Shown: piece by piece, positions 52,460 through 61,411 of the stretch
Layout of the letters: each line of letters starts with the position of its first letter
Position numbering within the stretch: position 1 is the first letter of the stretch
Program-made: the position numbers and the translations under genes
The notes under the pieces: generated by a model
Databases searched by the model: none
What the model saw: the letters and a program-made list of their open reading frames with translations, nothing else
What the model was told of the DNA's origin: nothing
Source: JACCZH01 sp963729445
GTDB lineage: Bacteria > Chloroflexota > Chloroflexia > Thermomicrobiales > CFX8
Direction of reading: 5' to 3'
DNA: 64,000 nucleotides
Assembly (NCBI GenBank): GCA_963729445.1
Contig: CAVSNU010000002.1
Location: 310,001-374,000, forward strand

Positions 52460-53332
52460 CTATCCCCGCAGAATCGGACGGGTCAGGCAGGTTGGGCCAC
52501 CGGTGCGGTTGTGGGAAATCTCGTTGCCAGTGTAGAAGAAGACCGTGCACCCGGCGGCTTCTAACCGGCGTGCAGTCTCAGCATTCTCTTTGAGGAGGAG
52601 GCAGCGCCCGGGGCTGATCGCGAGGACGTTGCAACCCTGGGTGCCGAATTCGTCGGACGGGATCTCTACCAATTTGATCCCGCGTTCGCGCAGCAATTCA
52701 ACAAACGACACTTCAAGTAGCGGCAAATGCACGACCGCCAGCTTCTCGTCCACCATGCTAATCAGGGACAACAGGTGCAGGCACTCGGACGGGCCGTGCC
52801 AGTACGGCAGTCCAACCCGCAGCACCGTGACGCCCTGCGCGCCAAGAAACACACCCAACTGGCGGATACCCTCGGCGTTCGTGCGATAGGTTTCACCGAC
52901 CGCGAGCGTTGTCTCGTCAATCCAGAGACAATCGCCACCTTCTACGGTGCCGGGAGCCTCGATCCGGCCAATGATTGGGATACCGAGCTCGGTCATCGTC
53001 TGTTCAACCAGTGCGACTTCCGGCGCGCGTAGCCCCTTGCCCATCCGGCACAGGATTGCGCCCTCGTTCGTCATGAACACTGGATCGAACGGGAAGATCG
53101 CGTCCTGCAACTGCGCGTTGTCGATCTCGCCGGAGATTACTTCCACACCTTCGCCCGCGAGGAACTGGCGCAACGCGGTGTGCTCTTCCACCGCCTGATG
53201 GTGGTTCATCGGCCGCAAGTAGCCGAACTCGCGCCACGACACATCTTCAGATGGCGGCACTGGCGGATACACCAGCACCCGCTTCAACGGCGCAACCATC
53301 GAATGCCCGCCCCACTGTTTCTCCGCGATCAT
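52460..53332 (-). CDS. Amidinotransferase-superfamily protein (dimethylargininase/arginine-deiminase-like)
   Basis: About 290 residues. The guanidino-modifying fold is recognised by 'PGTVEGGDCLWIDETTLAVGETYRTNAEGI' (Glu/Asp), 'YWHGPSECLHLLSLISMVDEKLAVVH' (catalytic His) and the C-terminal Cys in 'NRTGGPTCLTRPI'. Such enzymes hydrolyse arginine, methylated arginines or related guanidines to citrulline-type products. The short length and the 'HLLS' motif favour dimethylarginine dimethylaminohydrolase-like proteins. The start at 53332 has AGGGAG just upstream; the frame is open to 53380 but without a site. It diverges from the PadR gene. Confidence 0.88.
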   Translation of the reverse strand: MIAEKQWGGHSMVAPLKRVLVYPPVPPSEDVSWREFGYLRPMNHHQAVEEHTALRQFLAGEGVEVISGEIDNAQLQDAIFPFDPVFMTNEGAILCRMGKGLRAPEVALVEQTMTELGIPIIGRIEAPGTVEGGDCLWIDETTLAVGETYRTNAEGIRQLGVFLGAQGVTVLRVGLPYWHGPSECLHLLSLISMVDEKLAVVHLPLLEVSFVELLRERGIKLVEIPSDEFGTQGCNVLAISPGRCLLLKENAETARRLEAAGCTVFFYTGNEISHNRTGGPTCLTRPILRG

Positions 53333-53444
53333 GCTGCTCCCTATCATCCGCCAGGCACTACGTTGCTTGACAGCATACACAACCTGCCGGTACCGTTCCT
53401 GAAATGCTACACGTCACTGTTTCGTCCAATGAACGGCACGAAGA

Positions 53445-53963
53445 ATGGCCATAGAACAGACCCTGTTGGGACTGCTGGCAACGGAACCCAGACACGGCTA
53501 CGAGCTCACGAAAGAGTTCCTGCCGGAGACCACTCTGGGCGACATCGTGCATCTCGAATCGGGCATGCTCTACGCCCACCTCAAGAAGCTCCAGAAGGAG
53601 GGCTGGGTCGAGTCCAGACTCGAGGCCCAGGAGTCACGCCCGGCGCGAAGGATCTTCTTCATTACTCCTGGCGGTCAGGACGAGCTCGATCGCTGGTTGA
53701 GCGAGCCGGTAGGGAAAACTCGCGACATCCGGCTCGACTTCCTGCTCAAGCTCTACACGGCGCGCCAGCACAACCCCGCGTTGGCTGAGAACCTCATCAA
53801 CGAGCAGCGTGGAGCCTGTGAACGCTTCATCGTCTCGCTACGCGAGCAGATGGAGGAGGAGCAGGACGAGTTCCGGCGCCTGGTGCTGGAGATGCGGCTG
53901 GCGCAGAACGCCGCCCTGCTGAGCTGGCTACGACGCGCGGCCGGGCGGCTCATTTCGGGATAG
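53445..53963 (+). CDS. PadR-family transcriptional regulator
   Basis: The protein has 172 residues. The N-terminal winged helix 'EQTLLGLLATEPRHGYELTKEFLPETTLGDIVHLESGMLYAHLKKLQKEGWVESRLE...RRIFFITPGGQDELDRWL' is diagnostic of PadR. A C-terminal helical part ('NLINEQRGACERFIVSLREQMEEEQDEFRRLVLEMRLAQNAALLSWL') forms the dimer arm. PadR proteins usually repress a nearby transporter or stress gene. The last 36 bases overlap modC tail to tail. It diverges from the amidinotransferase-fold gene, which may be its target. Confidence 0.92.
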   Translation: MAIEQTLLGLLATEPRHGYELTKEFLPETTLGDIVHLESGMLYAHLKKLQKEGWVESRLEAQESRPARRIFFITPGGQDELDRWLSEPVGKTRDIRLDFLLKLYTARQHNPALAENLINEQRGACERFIVSLREQMEEEQDEFRRLVLEMRLAQNAALLSWLRRAAGRLISG

Positions 53964-55073
53964 CGATGTCAGCGGCGCTTCGGCCCCGTGGCGCAGGATA
54001 ACGATGCCCTCGCGCCGCACCGCGAGATTTACGTGCTCGCCGGGCTGCAGCGACAGCGGGCGGTAGCTGAAGTCAGGGAAACGCACCTCAAGCTGATGGC
54101 CGTTTCCGAGCGCCACTTGAAGGACATGCACACTCGCGTCAAAGCGTACGTCGATGATCTCTCCCATGACGTGGTTCTGCCTGATCACGTCCGACACGGG
54201 ACGATCCGGGTAGAGAATCTTGATGTCCTCCGGGCGGGCGTAGGCCGTTACCGTTTCACCGGGCAGTGCGTCCTGCGGCGGTGCGATCAACAACAAGCCA
54301 CTCCAGTCGAGTACAACGCCCTCCGCGCTTGACGCGACAACCCGGGCACGGAACAGATTGCGGACACCGATGATCTCGGCCGCATGATAACTCGCCGGCC
54401 GGCGGAAGACATCCTCGATAGGACCGACCTGCTCAACCTTGCCTTCGCGTACCACCGCCAGGCGATGGCCGACAGCGAAGGCATCCTCCAGACTGTGTGT
54501 GACATAGAGCACGATCAGCCCCAGCTCTACCTGCAGCGCCCTGAGATCGCGCTGCAACCGCTCGCGCGCGGCAGCATCGAGCGCTGAGAAGGGTTCATCC
54601 AGCAAGAGCACCCTTGGCTCAGCTGCGAGCGCCCGCGCGATCGCCACTCGCTGCTGCTGGCCGCCCGACATTTCGTGGCTATAGCGATCGGCGAGGTGCG
54701 CCAGCTGCATCCGCTCCAGCAGGGCCATCGCCCGCTCGTGCCGGTCCGGCCGCCGTTTCAATGCGAAGGCCACGTTCTCCACCGCACTCAGATGCGGAAA
54801 GAGCAGGTACTGCTGGAACACGTACCCGACGCCGCGATTACGCGCCGGAACGGATACCGTCCGCCCGGCGCGGTGCTTACGAAAGAACGCATCGCCATCC
54901 AGGAGAATCTCACCGGCATCCGGTGCCTGCAGACCCGCCACCATCTGGAGCGTCAGAGTCTTCCCGGCTCCAGACGGCCCGAAGAGAACCAGGACTTCCG
55001 AATCAGCCTCGAGTCGCACGTTGAGATCGAAGCCCGGCACCCTTTTCTCGACGTCGATGTGCAGCCGGCTCAC
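53928..55073 (-). CDS. modC: Molybdate ABC transporter ATP-binding protein
   Basis: The protein has 381 residues from GTG 55073, which overlaps the modB TGA as GTGA. Walker A 'GPSGAGKTLTLQMVAGLQ', Q-loop 'GYVFQQYLLFPHLSAVENVAFAL', signature 'HEMSGGQQQRVAIARALAAEPRVLLLDEPFSALD' and H-loop 'VTHSLEDAFAVGHRL'. C-terminal TOBE-type regulatory domains follow ('GETVTAYARPEDIKILYP', 'VMGEIIDVRFDASVHVLQVALGNGHQLEVRFPDF'). They are typical of ModC but also of sulfate and thiosulfate ATPases. The neighbours modB and modA point to molybdate or tungstate. Confidence 0.9.
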   Translation of the reverse strand: MSRLHIDVEKRVPGFDLNVRLEADSEVLVLFGPSGAGKTLTLQMVAGLQAPDAGEILLDGDAFFRKHRAGRTVSVPARNRGVGYVFQQYLLFPHLSAVENVAFALKRRPDRHERAMALLERMQLAHLADRYSHEMSGGQQQRVAIARALAAEPRVLLLDEPFSALDAAARERLQRDLRALQVELGLIVLYVTHSLEDAFAVGHRLAVVREGKVEQVGPIEDVFRRPASYHAAEIIGVRNLFRARVVASSAEGVVLDWSGLLLIAPPQDALPGETVTAYARPEDIKILYPDRPVSDVIRQNHVMGEIIDVRFDASVHVLQVALGNGHQLEVRFPDFSYRPLSLQPGEHVNLAVRREGIVILRHGAEAPLTSLSRNEPPGRAS

Positions 55074-55711
55074 CCTGATCGCTCCATCCGCCGCGCCAGA
55101 AAGAGGCACACAAACCCAAGCCCTGTGAGCACCAGCACGAGCTGGTTGGCCAGCACATAATCCCGGTTCTGAACGGCATCATAAACGGCCAGCGGCATCG
55201 TCTGCGTTCGCCCGGGAATGTTCCCGGCCACCATCAATGTGGCGCCGAATTCGCCTAAGGCCCGAATCGACCCCAGCAGCAGGCCGGCCAGAATTCCGCG
55301 CTTGGCCAGCGGCAGGGTCACCCGCCAGATGACCTCAGGCTCGGTAGCTCCCAGCGTTCTGGCCGCGTTCTCCAGCGCAGGATCAACGTTCGCGATCGCT
55401 GCTCGCGCCGAGAGCACCATCAACGGCAACCCGACCACAGCCGAGGCGACCGTCGCCGCCTGCCAGGTGAAGAGAATCCGCACATCGAGCCACTCGACCA
55501 GCGGACTCCCACTCCCGAGCCCGGTCAACAAGTAGTACCCAACGACACTGGGAGGCAGAACCAGCGGTAACAGCACGATCGTTTCAACCAGCGTCTGGCC
55601 CCGAAACCGGCTGCGTGCGAGTCCAATCGCGAGCGCCACTCCGAGCACGAGGATGATCAGACTGGCGACAGCCGTCACCTGGATCGAGAGCAGCAGCGGG
55701 TCCCAGTCCAC
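55070..55711 (-). CDS. modB: Molybdate ABC transporter permease
   Basis: The 213 residues carry five or six membrane helices. The 'EAA' loop for ATPase contact reads 'AARTLGATEPEVIWRVTLPLAKRGILAGLLLGSIRALGEFGATLMVAGNIPGRTQTMPLAVYDAV'. 'RALGEFGATLMVAGNIPGRTQT' is the hallmark of ModB. It overlaps modC by 4 bases and follows modA after 3 bases. Confidence 0.95.
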   Translation of the reverse strand: MDWDPLLLSIQVTAVASLIILVLGVALAIGLARSRFRGQTLVETIVLLPLVLPPSVVGYYLLTGLGSGSPLVEWLDVRILFTWQAATVASAVVGLPLMVLSARAAIANVDPALENAARTLGATEPEVIWRVTLPLAKRGILAGLLLGSIRALGEFGATLMVAGNIPGRTQTMPLAVYDAVQNRDYVLANQLVLVLTGLGFVCLFLARRMERSG

Positions 55712-55714
55712 AGC

Positions 55715-56527
55715 CTACTCCGACCCCGGCGGCGCATAGCCGTAGGACTGCAGCACCTCGCGCCCGACCGTGCCAGTCACGAACTCGACGAATTGCCGGG
55801 CCTCCTCCTCGTGCTGCGTTGCCTGCACCACGGCAATCGCCTGGATCAGCGGCTCGTGCAGGTCCTCCTCAACCATGATCGAGGTCCCCTCCTCTTCGTG
55901 GATCGCCAGCGCATACGGGATCAGTGCCACATCGACATTGCCGGTCGCGGCAAACTGCTGGGCATCGCGGACACTTTCTCCGTACACGATCTTGGACTGG
56001 AGCTCGTCCCAGATACCGGCCGCCTGCAACGCTTCCCGGGCAGCTCTGCCGTATGGCGCGTGGTCCGGGTTCGCGATCGCGAAGCGTTCGACGTTGTCAT
56101 TCGTCAGGTCCATGAGATTGCTCACCACAGGTTCAGCGCCCTCGCGCATCCAGAGCACCAACTGACCGCGAGCATAGTTCGCCCTCGTGGATCGGATGAT
56201 CAGATTCCTGCCATCCAGGTCGTCAACATAGCCCACATCAGCCGAGGCGAACACATCCACCGGCGCACCCGCCTCAACCTGCTGGGCAAGCTGTCCGGTG
56301 GAGCCGAAGTTGAACACCACCTCGATACCCGTCTCCTGCGTGAACCGCTCACCGATCTCTTCAAACGCCGGTTGCACGTTGGCTGCTGCCGAGACGGTCA
56401 GCGTCTGGCTCTGGTTCTGGCCGCCCACCAGCTCGCTGCGCGAGACAACCACCCCCGCTAGCACAACCGCGCCGAGCAGGGCCCACACAATCCAGTTACG
56501 ACGGAGCAAGCTCGGGCGTCGTGCCAA
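55715..56527 (-). CDS. modA: Molybdate ABC transporter substrate-binding protein
   Basis: The protein has 270 residues. A signal or anchor helix 'WIVWALLGAVVLAGVVVSRS' (no lipobox Cys) is followed by the mature start 'LTVSAAANVQPAFEEIGERFTQETGIEVVFNFGSTGQLAQQVEAGAPVDVFASADVGYVDDL', the ModA oxyanion-binding pattern with Ser residues in 'SAAA' and 'GSTG'. Later 'ANPDHAPYGRAAREALQAAGIWDEL' and 'VDVALIPYALA' complete the site. It binds molybdate or tungstate outside the membrane and feeds ModBC. A palindrome lies upstream at 56556-56572. Confidence 0.94.
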   Translation of the reverse strand: MARRPSLLRRNWIVWALLGAVVLAGVVVSRSELVGGQNQSQTLTVSAAANVQPAFEEIGERFTQETGIEVVFNFGSTGQLAQQVEAGAPVDVFASADVGYVDDLDGRNLIIRSTRANYARGQLVLWMREGAEPVVSNLMDLTNDNVERFAIANPDHAPYGRAAREALQAAGIWDELQSKIVYGESVRDAQQFAATGNVDVALIPYALAIHEEEGTSIMVEEDLHEPLIQAIAVVQATQHEEEARQFVEFVTGTVGREVLQSYGYAPPGSE

Positions 56528-56555
56528 GGCAACGCCTTCCAGTGCGCGGCAGAAA

Positions 56556-56572
56556 TAGTCATACGCTGACTA
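56556..56572. promoter_or_regulatory. Operator-like palindrome upstream of modA
   Basis: TAGTCA-TACGC-TGACTA is a 6+6 perfect inverted repeat 29 bases before the modA ATG. On the minus strand it overlaps the spacer and -10 part of a possible promoter (TTTGCT, 16 bases, TATGAC). It does not match the E. coli ModE box. Molybdenum-responsive control is only inferred from position. Confidence 0.4.
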
Positions 56573-56653
56573 TTAAACTAGCAAAGAGCCCTCGAAGCCC
56601 ACGACACGCTGTCCGACGTTTGCCAACCATCGATGTCGGCGCGTGAAGGCTCG

Positions 56654-58186
56654 CTAGTACGCGTTGTTGTCACGCCCGAAAATGTGGAAGAGGGTCTTGA
56701 CCATGATCTTGACGTCGAACAGTATCGACCAGTTCTCGACGTAGTACAGGTCGTAGAGCGTCCGCTCTTCAACCGAGGTGTCGCCCCGCAGACCGTTGAC
56801 CTGCGCCCAGCCTGTAATACCCGACTTCTCGTGGTGGCGTGCCATATAGGCCGGAATGCGCTGCCGGAACTGCTCGACGAAGTAGGGGCGCTCAGGTCTC
56901 GGCCCAACAACGCTCATCTCGCCAAACAGCACGTTGATGAACTGCGGCAGCTCGTCCAGCGAATAGCGCCGCAAGAACTTCCCGAGCCGCCCTGGACGCG
57001 GGTCGTTCTCCCGGGTAAACACCGGCCCGGTGCGGGCTTCGGCGTCCACCGGCATCGACCGGAACTTCAGGACGTGAAACGAGCGCCCATCACGTCCTAC
57101 CCGCTCCTGCGTAAAGAAGACCGGGCCGGGAGAGCTGACCTTGATAAGCCCGGCAATCAGGAACATGAGTGGCGAAAGCACCACCAGCACGACGGCGCTG
57201 ATAAGCACATCAATGGCGCGCTTCAGGACTCGCTCAACCGGCCGCAAGCCGATCGTGCGTACGCTGACCGTCGGCAGGCCGTTCAGGTCACTGATACTCA
57301 GCACGTCGCTCGTTAACAACCGGAAGGCTTCCGGATACACTCTCACCGCCACCGGCAGGTCGGTGACAGCGAAGATCATCTCCAGAATCTCGTCGTGTGG
57401 CACGCCGGAGAGCGCCACAATGATCTCGTCCACGTCGTAGGCAGCCACGATCGCGGCCAGATCAGCCGACATGCCGATGACCGGCACACCGTCCAGACTG
57501 CCTTCCTGGGTACCTTCCGCCCACGGGCGGTGACGGACGAACCCGACAACATCAAAACCCAGCTGCGGCGAGCGGCGAATCTTATCCAGCACCAGTCGTC
57601 CTGTGCTGGCCGCGCCGACGATCACGACCCGGTCTGCCGCGACGCCACGGGCACGGATCGCCCCCACGAGCCCCGTGTGGACAAAACGCCCCGCGCTCAC
57701 CCCGACCACCGCGAAGACCCAACCATAGGCCAGCATCTGCCGCGAATACAGAAACTCATCCCCCAGCACAAACGAGGTGGCGGCAATCGCGATCACCAGT
57801 CCAAGCGAGACATGGGTGGCGATGCGGTAGGACTCGTCCATCCGGGAGACGCCGCGCCTGCCACGATACATGCCGCTGAAGACAAACACGACCAGGATGG
57901 TGGCCGTCGCGAGGCTGACCAGCAGCAAGTAGGTCAGCCTCGGTGGTGACTCGCTCGGTCCGAGAGATCCAGTGAGATCGCGCAACCGGTAGGCACTGGT
58001 GAACGCCAGGACCAGCGCAATGGCATCGACCAGCAGGAGCGTGAGCGTTGAGAGAAAGGAGAACAGCCGGTTCCGGGCTTCATCACGCCGGCGGGCCGGT
58101 TGCGTGTCTATTGGGCTCGGGACAGAACCGGGAGATGAATCCGGAGGAACCGTCCCCACGCCGGTGCGCGGTCCAGCTCGCACCAT
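56654..58186 (-). CDS. Polyprenyl glycosylphosphotransferase (WbaP/WcaJ-type initiating sugar transferase)
   Basis: The protein has 510 residues. Four or five N-terminal membrane helices are followed by a CoA-binding-like nucleotide-fold region ('RVVIVGAASTGRLVLDKIRRSPQLGFDVVGFVRHRPW'). Then comes another membrane segment ('LISAVVLVVLSPLMFLIAGLIKVSSPGPVFFTQERVGRDGRSFHVLKFRSM') and the catalytic domain with 'RPGRLGKFLRRYSLDELPQFINVLFGEMSVVGPRPERPYFVEQF' and 'KSGITGWAQVNGLRG'. It moves a hexose-1-phosphate from a UDP-sugar to undecaprenyl phosphate, the first step of exopolysaccharide or O-glycan synthesis. The glycosyltransferases that follow fit this. Confidence 0.95.
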   Translation of the reverse strand: MVRAGPRTGVGTVPPDSSPGSVPSPIDTQPARRRDEARNRLFSFLSTLTLLLVDAIALVLAFTSAYRLRDLTGSLGPSESPPRLTYLLLVSLATATILVVFVFSGMYRGRRGVSRMDESYRIATHVSLGLVIAIAATSFVLGDEFLYSRQMLAYGWVFAVVGVSAGRFVHTGLVGAIRARGVAADRVVIVGAASTGRLVLDKIRRSPQLGFDVVGFVRHRPWAEGTQEGSLDGVPVIGMSADLAAIVAAYDVDEIIVALSGVPHDEILEMIFAVTDLPVAVRVYPEAFRLLTSDVLSISDLNGLPTVSVRTIGLRPVERVLKRAIDVLISAVVLVVLSPLMFLIAGLIKVSSPGPVFFTQERVGRDGRSFHVLKFRSMPVDAEARTGPVFTRENDPRPGRLGKFLRRYSLDELPQFINVLFGEMSVVGPRPERPYFVEQFRQRIPAYMARHHEKSGITGWAQVNGLRGDTSVEERTLYDLYYVENWSILFDVKIMVKTLFHIFGRDNNAY

Positions 58187-58260
58187 CCGGTCCTACTCCG
58201 ATCGTTCGTAACCGTCTGCACTGTTTCGCTATCGGCAAAACCGCTGGCACGACGGTCCGG

Positions 58261-59193
58261 TTATGCGAATCGCTTGCGCTCGGTTGGTCTGAATGTATTC
58301 ACCGCCAGGGCGAACACACCACGCGCCACTATACCAATCATAACCAGCCAGTTGATGAGGAAGAATGTCTTACGGGCGTAATGTTTCTGATGGAAGAGCC
58401 ACATGGCGCGGTAGAACTCGAAGATCATCCTGCGCGACTGCCTCCGGGCGGACGCGCTCTTGAGGTGCGTCACCCGCGCCGCGGGATGATAGAACACTTT
58501 CCAGCCGTGCGCTTTGATCCGGTAGGCCCAGTCAAGATCCTCGCCGTACATGAAGAAGCGCTCGTCCAGCACACCTGCCTGATCGATGGCCGCCATGCGC
58601 ACCAGCATGAACGCGCCGCCGACTGAATCCACTTCGGCGGTTTGATTCTCGTCGAGGTAGGTCAGGTTATAACCGGAGAATCGCCTGCTGCGGGGATACC
58701 GCTGCGCTAGCCCGGTCAGTTTCCAGAAGGCGTTCAGCGGCGTCGGGAAACCACGCCGGCAAGCAAGATCGAGGGTCCCATCCGGAAGGATGACCTTCGG
58801 GCCAGCCACACCAATTGCGGGGTCACCAGCCATAAACTCCAGACAGGTCGCGATCGCGTCCGGTTCCACCTGCACATCGCTGTTGAGCAGCAGGACGAAG
58901 TCGCCGGCTCGCTGACAAGCGCCCTCAAGCTCCAGGATCTTGCGTAGCGCGAGGTTATTGCCGCCGGCGAAACCCAGATTGCGCGGAGATTCAATCACTG
59001 TCAGATCCGGGAAGCGGCAGCGCAGGGTCGCGACACTGTCGTCGTTCGAGCCATTATCGACGAGCCAGAGGTTGATGGTCTGTTCCGGAAGATCGCTGGC
59101 AAGTACGCTCTGGACGGCGTCGACGGTCAGGACAGGGGTTCTGAAGTTGACGATGACCACATGAAGCGAGCCCCGACTTGGCGTCATTACCAT
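58261..59193 (-). CDS. Glycosyltransferase family 2 (rhamnosyltransferase-like)
   Basis: The protein has 310 residues. GT-A fold: 'LHVVIVNFRTPVLTVDAVQSVLASDLPEQTINLWLVDNGSNDDSVATL', 'VIESPRNLGFAGGNNLALRKILE', the metal-binding 'VLLLNSDVQVEPDAI', and 'VDSVGGAFMLVRMAAIDQAGVLDERFFMYGEDLDWAYRIKAHGWKVFYHPAARVTHLKSAS'. This matches the WbbL-type dTDP-rhamnose or similar glycosyltransferases. A hydrophobic helix near the C-terminus ('TFFLINWLVMIGIVARGVFALAV') may anchor it in the membrane. It lies directly upstream of the initiating transferase gene, 74 bases away. Confidence 0.93.
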   Translation of the reverse strand: MVMTPSRGSLHVVIVNFRTPVLTVDAVQSVLASDLPEQTINLWLVDNGSNDDSVATLRCRFPDLTVIESPRNLGFAGGNNLALRKILELEGACQRAGDFVLLLNSDVQVEPDAIATCLEFMAGDPAIGVAGPKVILPDGTLDLACRRGFPTPLNAFWKLTGLAQRYPRSRRFSGYNLTYLDENQTAEVDSVGGAFMLVRMAAIDQAGVLDERFFMYGEDLDWAYRIKAHGWKVFYHPAARVTHLKSASARRQSRRMIFEFYRAMWLFHQKHYARKTFFLINWLVMIGIVARGVFALAVNTFRPTERKRFA

Positions 59194-59204
59194 CTCTGCC
59201 CGGC

Positions 59205-59918
59205 TCAGGCAGCCCGCGACGGGCGATTAGTCGCAGCTAACGAGCGCCGGGCGCGTAGCGCCCGAGATCCAACAAGCAGCGCCTCCGGCGCCAATGCGGT
59301 CTGGTTCGATCGTCGCCGGCGATTCGGATTGAGCATGTGCCGGGCGTACCACCGGCCGAAGAAGCCGAGCAACACCATCAGGGTCACAACGGGTGGGCGA
59401 GTGATCTCCACGATCCGCTTCGGAATGAAGAGCGGCGCGCCTCCCGTCGCAAGATCGCGCAACAGATGCGAGCCTAACCCCAACACGATGGCAAAATCCG
59501 TCTGCGTGTCCGGCCAGATCCGCTCGGCCAGATACGTCAGCGCACCAACCGTCACGACGCTGTGTGACGCCGGCCGGTGCGGCATGCTCATGCACGGAAT
59601 TAAGTTGGTCGAGCGCGCCACGACGACGTGGTCGAGATCGATTGCGACGGCGCTAATCACTGCGGTCAGTACGAACGAGCGTCTGTTACGCACAAATGGC
59701 GCGGCGGGCATGGCGACCGCTAGCGCAGTTGCGATGTGGGCGGCGCCATCGGAAAGCGCTTCCTGGTACTTCTGCTCGGTGCGCTTGAAGTGGTCGCAAA
59801 CCTGGTCCAGGACAAGGGCCAGCAAGCCGAACCCGGCGGCGGTGGTCATACCGGCCCGCACGTGTGCGCCTTGCGGAGTGCCCATTTGTGTGAAGATCGT
59901 GAGTACCACTCGTAACAT
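59205..59918 (-). CDS. Membrane-bound metal-dependent hydrolase (YdjM/DUF457-like)
   Basis: The 237-residue protein has several hydrophobic segments and the family's scattered His/Asp ligands: 'MTTAAGFGLLALVLDQVCDHF', 'DGAAHIATALAVAMPAAPF', 'AVIAVDLDHVVVARSTNLIPCMSMPHRPASHSVVTVGALTY', and 'IVLGLGSHLLRDLATGGAPLFIP'. The 'DLDH' and 'HRPASHS' motifs are typical of YdjM-like (LexA-regulated) inner-membrane hydrolases. The biochemical role is not known. It sits 11 bases before the glycosyltransferase gene and may be part of that operon. Confidence 0.8.
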   Translation of the reverse strand: MLRVVLTIFTQMGTPQGAHVRAGMTTAAGFGLLALVLDQVCDHFKRTEQKYQEALSDGAAHIATALAVAMPAAPFVRNRRSFVLTAVISAVAIDLDHVVVARSTNLIPCMSMPHRPASHSVVTVGALTYLAERIWPDTQTDFAIVLGLGSHLLRDLATGGAPLFIPKRIVEITRPPVVTLMVLLGFFGRWYARHMLNPNRRRRSNQTALAPEALLVGSRALRARRSLAATNRPSRAA

Positions 59919-60002
59919 AGCGTCGATTGTACTCCGTGAAAGGTGTCCTCGCGCAAGCCGCCACGCGGGAGCTACATGCGCCAGGGCAGCCGATCGTAGT
60001 AT

Positions 60003-61199
60003 TTAATAGCGCAGAATTGCCCCCACCCCGCCGTGCGTGTGCAGACGTGCAGCCTCGCGTGCCGGTATGATCTCCACGTCGGCGTCCGTCGCGAGCGCCA
60101 GGCGAACGAATTCCTCGGCCAGACCGATCGGCACCAGCGAGGCAGTATCCCCTCCAGCCGGATGCTCTGCCGGGATCGCGCCCGCTCCGAAGAGGTTCAA
60201 GTCATAATCAGCCCAGCCATCCGCCTCGAAGTCATCCGCCATGAGTAGCGTCATCACCTGGCCGGTTTCGAGAGCCAGCAGTACATCGTCCACGCCGCCT
60301 GCGCCCCGACCTCCTGCTGCGATCGCATCCTCCAGCGTACGAATCGCTTCGGCTTCCCGGTTGCGTTCAGCTTGCTCGACCACCGGGAGTGCAGCCGCAA
60401 CGATCTCCGCTTCTGTCGCCTGATTCTCCAGGTGAATCTCACCAACGATTCTGTCTTTGACTGACTGGTGAAACTCATCGTCGAGCGCGGACCGAAAGAC
60501 TTCGCCGGCTGAGAGCACGAGCATCTTGATCTGCTCTTCGTCCAGCACTTTGCGGGTCTCCTCAGCCACCGCTTTCGCAAAGTGTGAGACCCGCTCCTCC
60601 TGTCGCGCCTGATAACGACGCTGGGACCAACCACCTGCCTGAGTCTTGGTGGGATAGTCGTTGCTCTCAAGCTCGCGTGTCGCCTCTGCAATGGCACGAT
60701 TGATCAGGAAAATCGAGGCCTCAAGCTGGTCGGCGTGCAACACCGCGAAGCGCGGGAAGTCCTCAGCCACCCGTACTAGCGAGCGCAGGTGAGGCGTCGG
60801 GCCCATAGTCACCTTCGTCTCAAACGGCATCGCCAACAGCACCGTTTCAAACGTATCCCGTGCGTCACAGCTCAACATGAAAATCCCATGTACCGCCGGA
60901 TCGACCCCGTCATCAAGAAATGCGTTGATCCGCTCGACGTCCGCTTCGAACCCGCGTCGATCCTGATGAGCCTCCATCAGCTTGCGCCGATGTTCCGAAA
61001 ACGCGTTCTCAAGCGCGATCGTTCCAGGCCGCACATTCGGGTTCTCCCCTTCTGGCCGCCAATCGACGTAGACAGAGAGATAGGGATGTTGCACCGACGG
61101 ATCAAGACGAGCCAGATGCTCTATTCGCTCGCGCAGATTCGTAGTAAAAGGCGTTTGACGCTCCTCGGAATGTATCTTTTCGAGGGGATCGGTGGCCAT
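60003..61199 (-). CDS. baeRF-family protein (bacterial eRF1-like release-factor fold)
   Basis: About 398 residues from ATG 61199; GTG 61208 is an alternative. The Vms1/eRF1-like central domain is marked by 'RFAVLHADQLEASIFLI' and by 'GGWSQRRYQARQEERVSHFAKAVAEETRKVL', a conserved GG-x-SQ-R pattern in place of the eRF1 GGQ loop. A C-terminal L7Ae/eL30-like domain follows ('LPVVEQAERNREAEAIRTLEDAIAAGGRGAGGVDDVLLALETGQVMTLLMADD'). These proteins are predicted to act at the ribosome in peptide release or rescue, but in bacteria this is not well tested. The start has GTGGAG or AAAGGA nearby. Confidence 0.88.
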   Translation of the reverse strand: MATDPLEKIHSEERQTPFTTNLRERIEHLARLDPSVQHPYLSVYVDWRPEGENPNVRPGTIALENAFSEHRRKLMEAHQDRRGFEADVERINAFLDDGVDPAVHGIFMLSCDARDTFETVLLAMPFETKVTMGPTPHLRSLVRVAEDFPRFAVLHADQLEASIFLINRAIAEATRELESNDYPTKTQAGGWSQRRYQARQEERVSHFAKAVAEETRKVLDEEQIKMLVLSAGEVFRSALDDEFHQSVKDRIVGEIHLENQATEAEIVAAALPVVEQAERNREAEAIRTLEDAIAAGGRGAGGVDDVLLALETGQVMTLLMADDFEADGWADYDLNLFGAGAIPAEHPAGGDTASLVPIGLAEEFVRLALATDADVEIIPAREAARLHTHGGVGAILRY

Positions 61200-61411
61200 C
61201 GGCTCCACATCCTTTCACTTGTGCGTAGGGGACCTTGAGGGTGCGCGATTGCGCAAATTGGGGCGTGTGGGTGGATCGATATGGTTTCAAGCGAAGGTCC
61301 CAGACCTGACTCGAAGCACCGCATAGTCAATGCTAACATGGGTCATTACCCCACCCTGCAGTGGGATCAATTCGCACCGGGACGGGCTAGTGAATCGAGG
61401 GAACACCGTAG

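Noticed and set aside
61209..61411. preQ1 riboswitch upstream of queC
   Set aside because: I could not find the compact H-type pseudoknot pattern with its A-rich tail.
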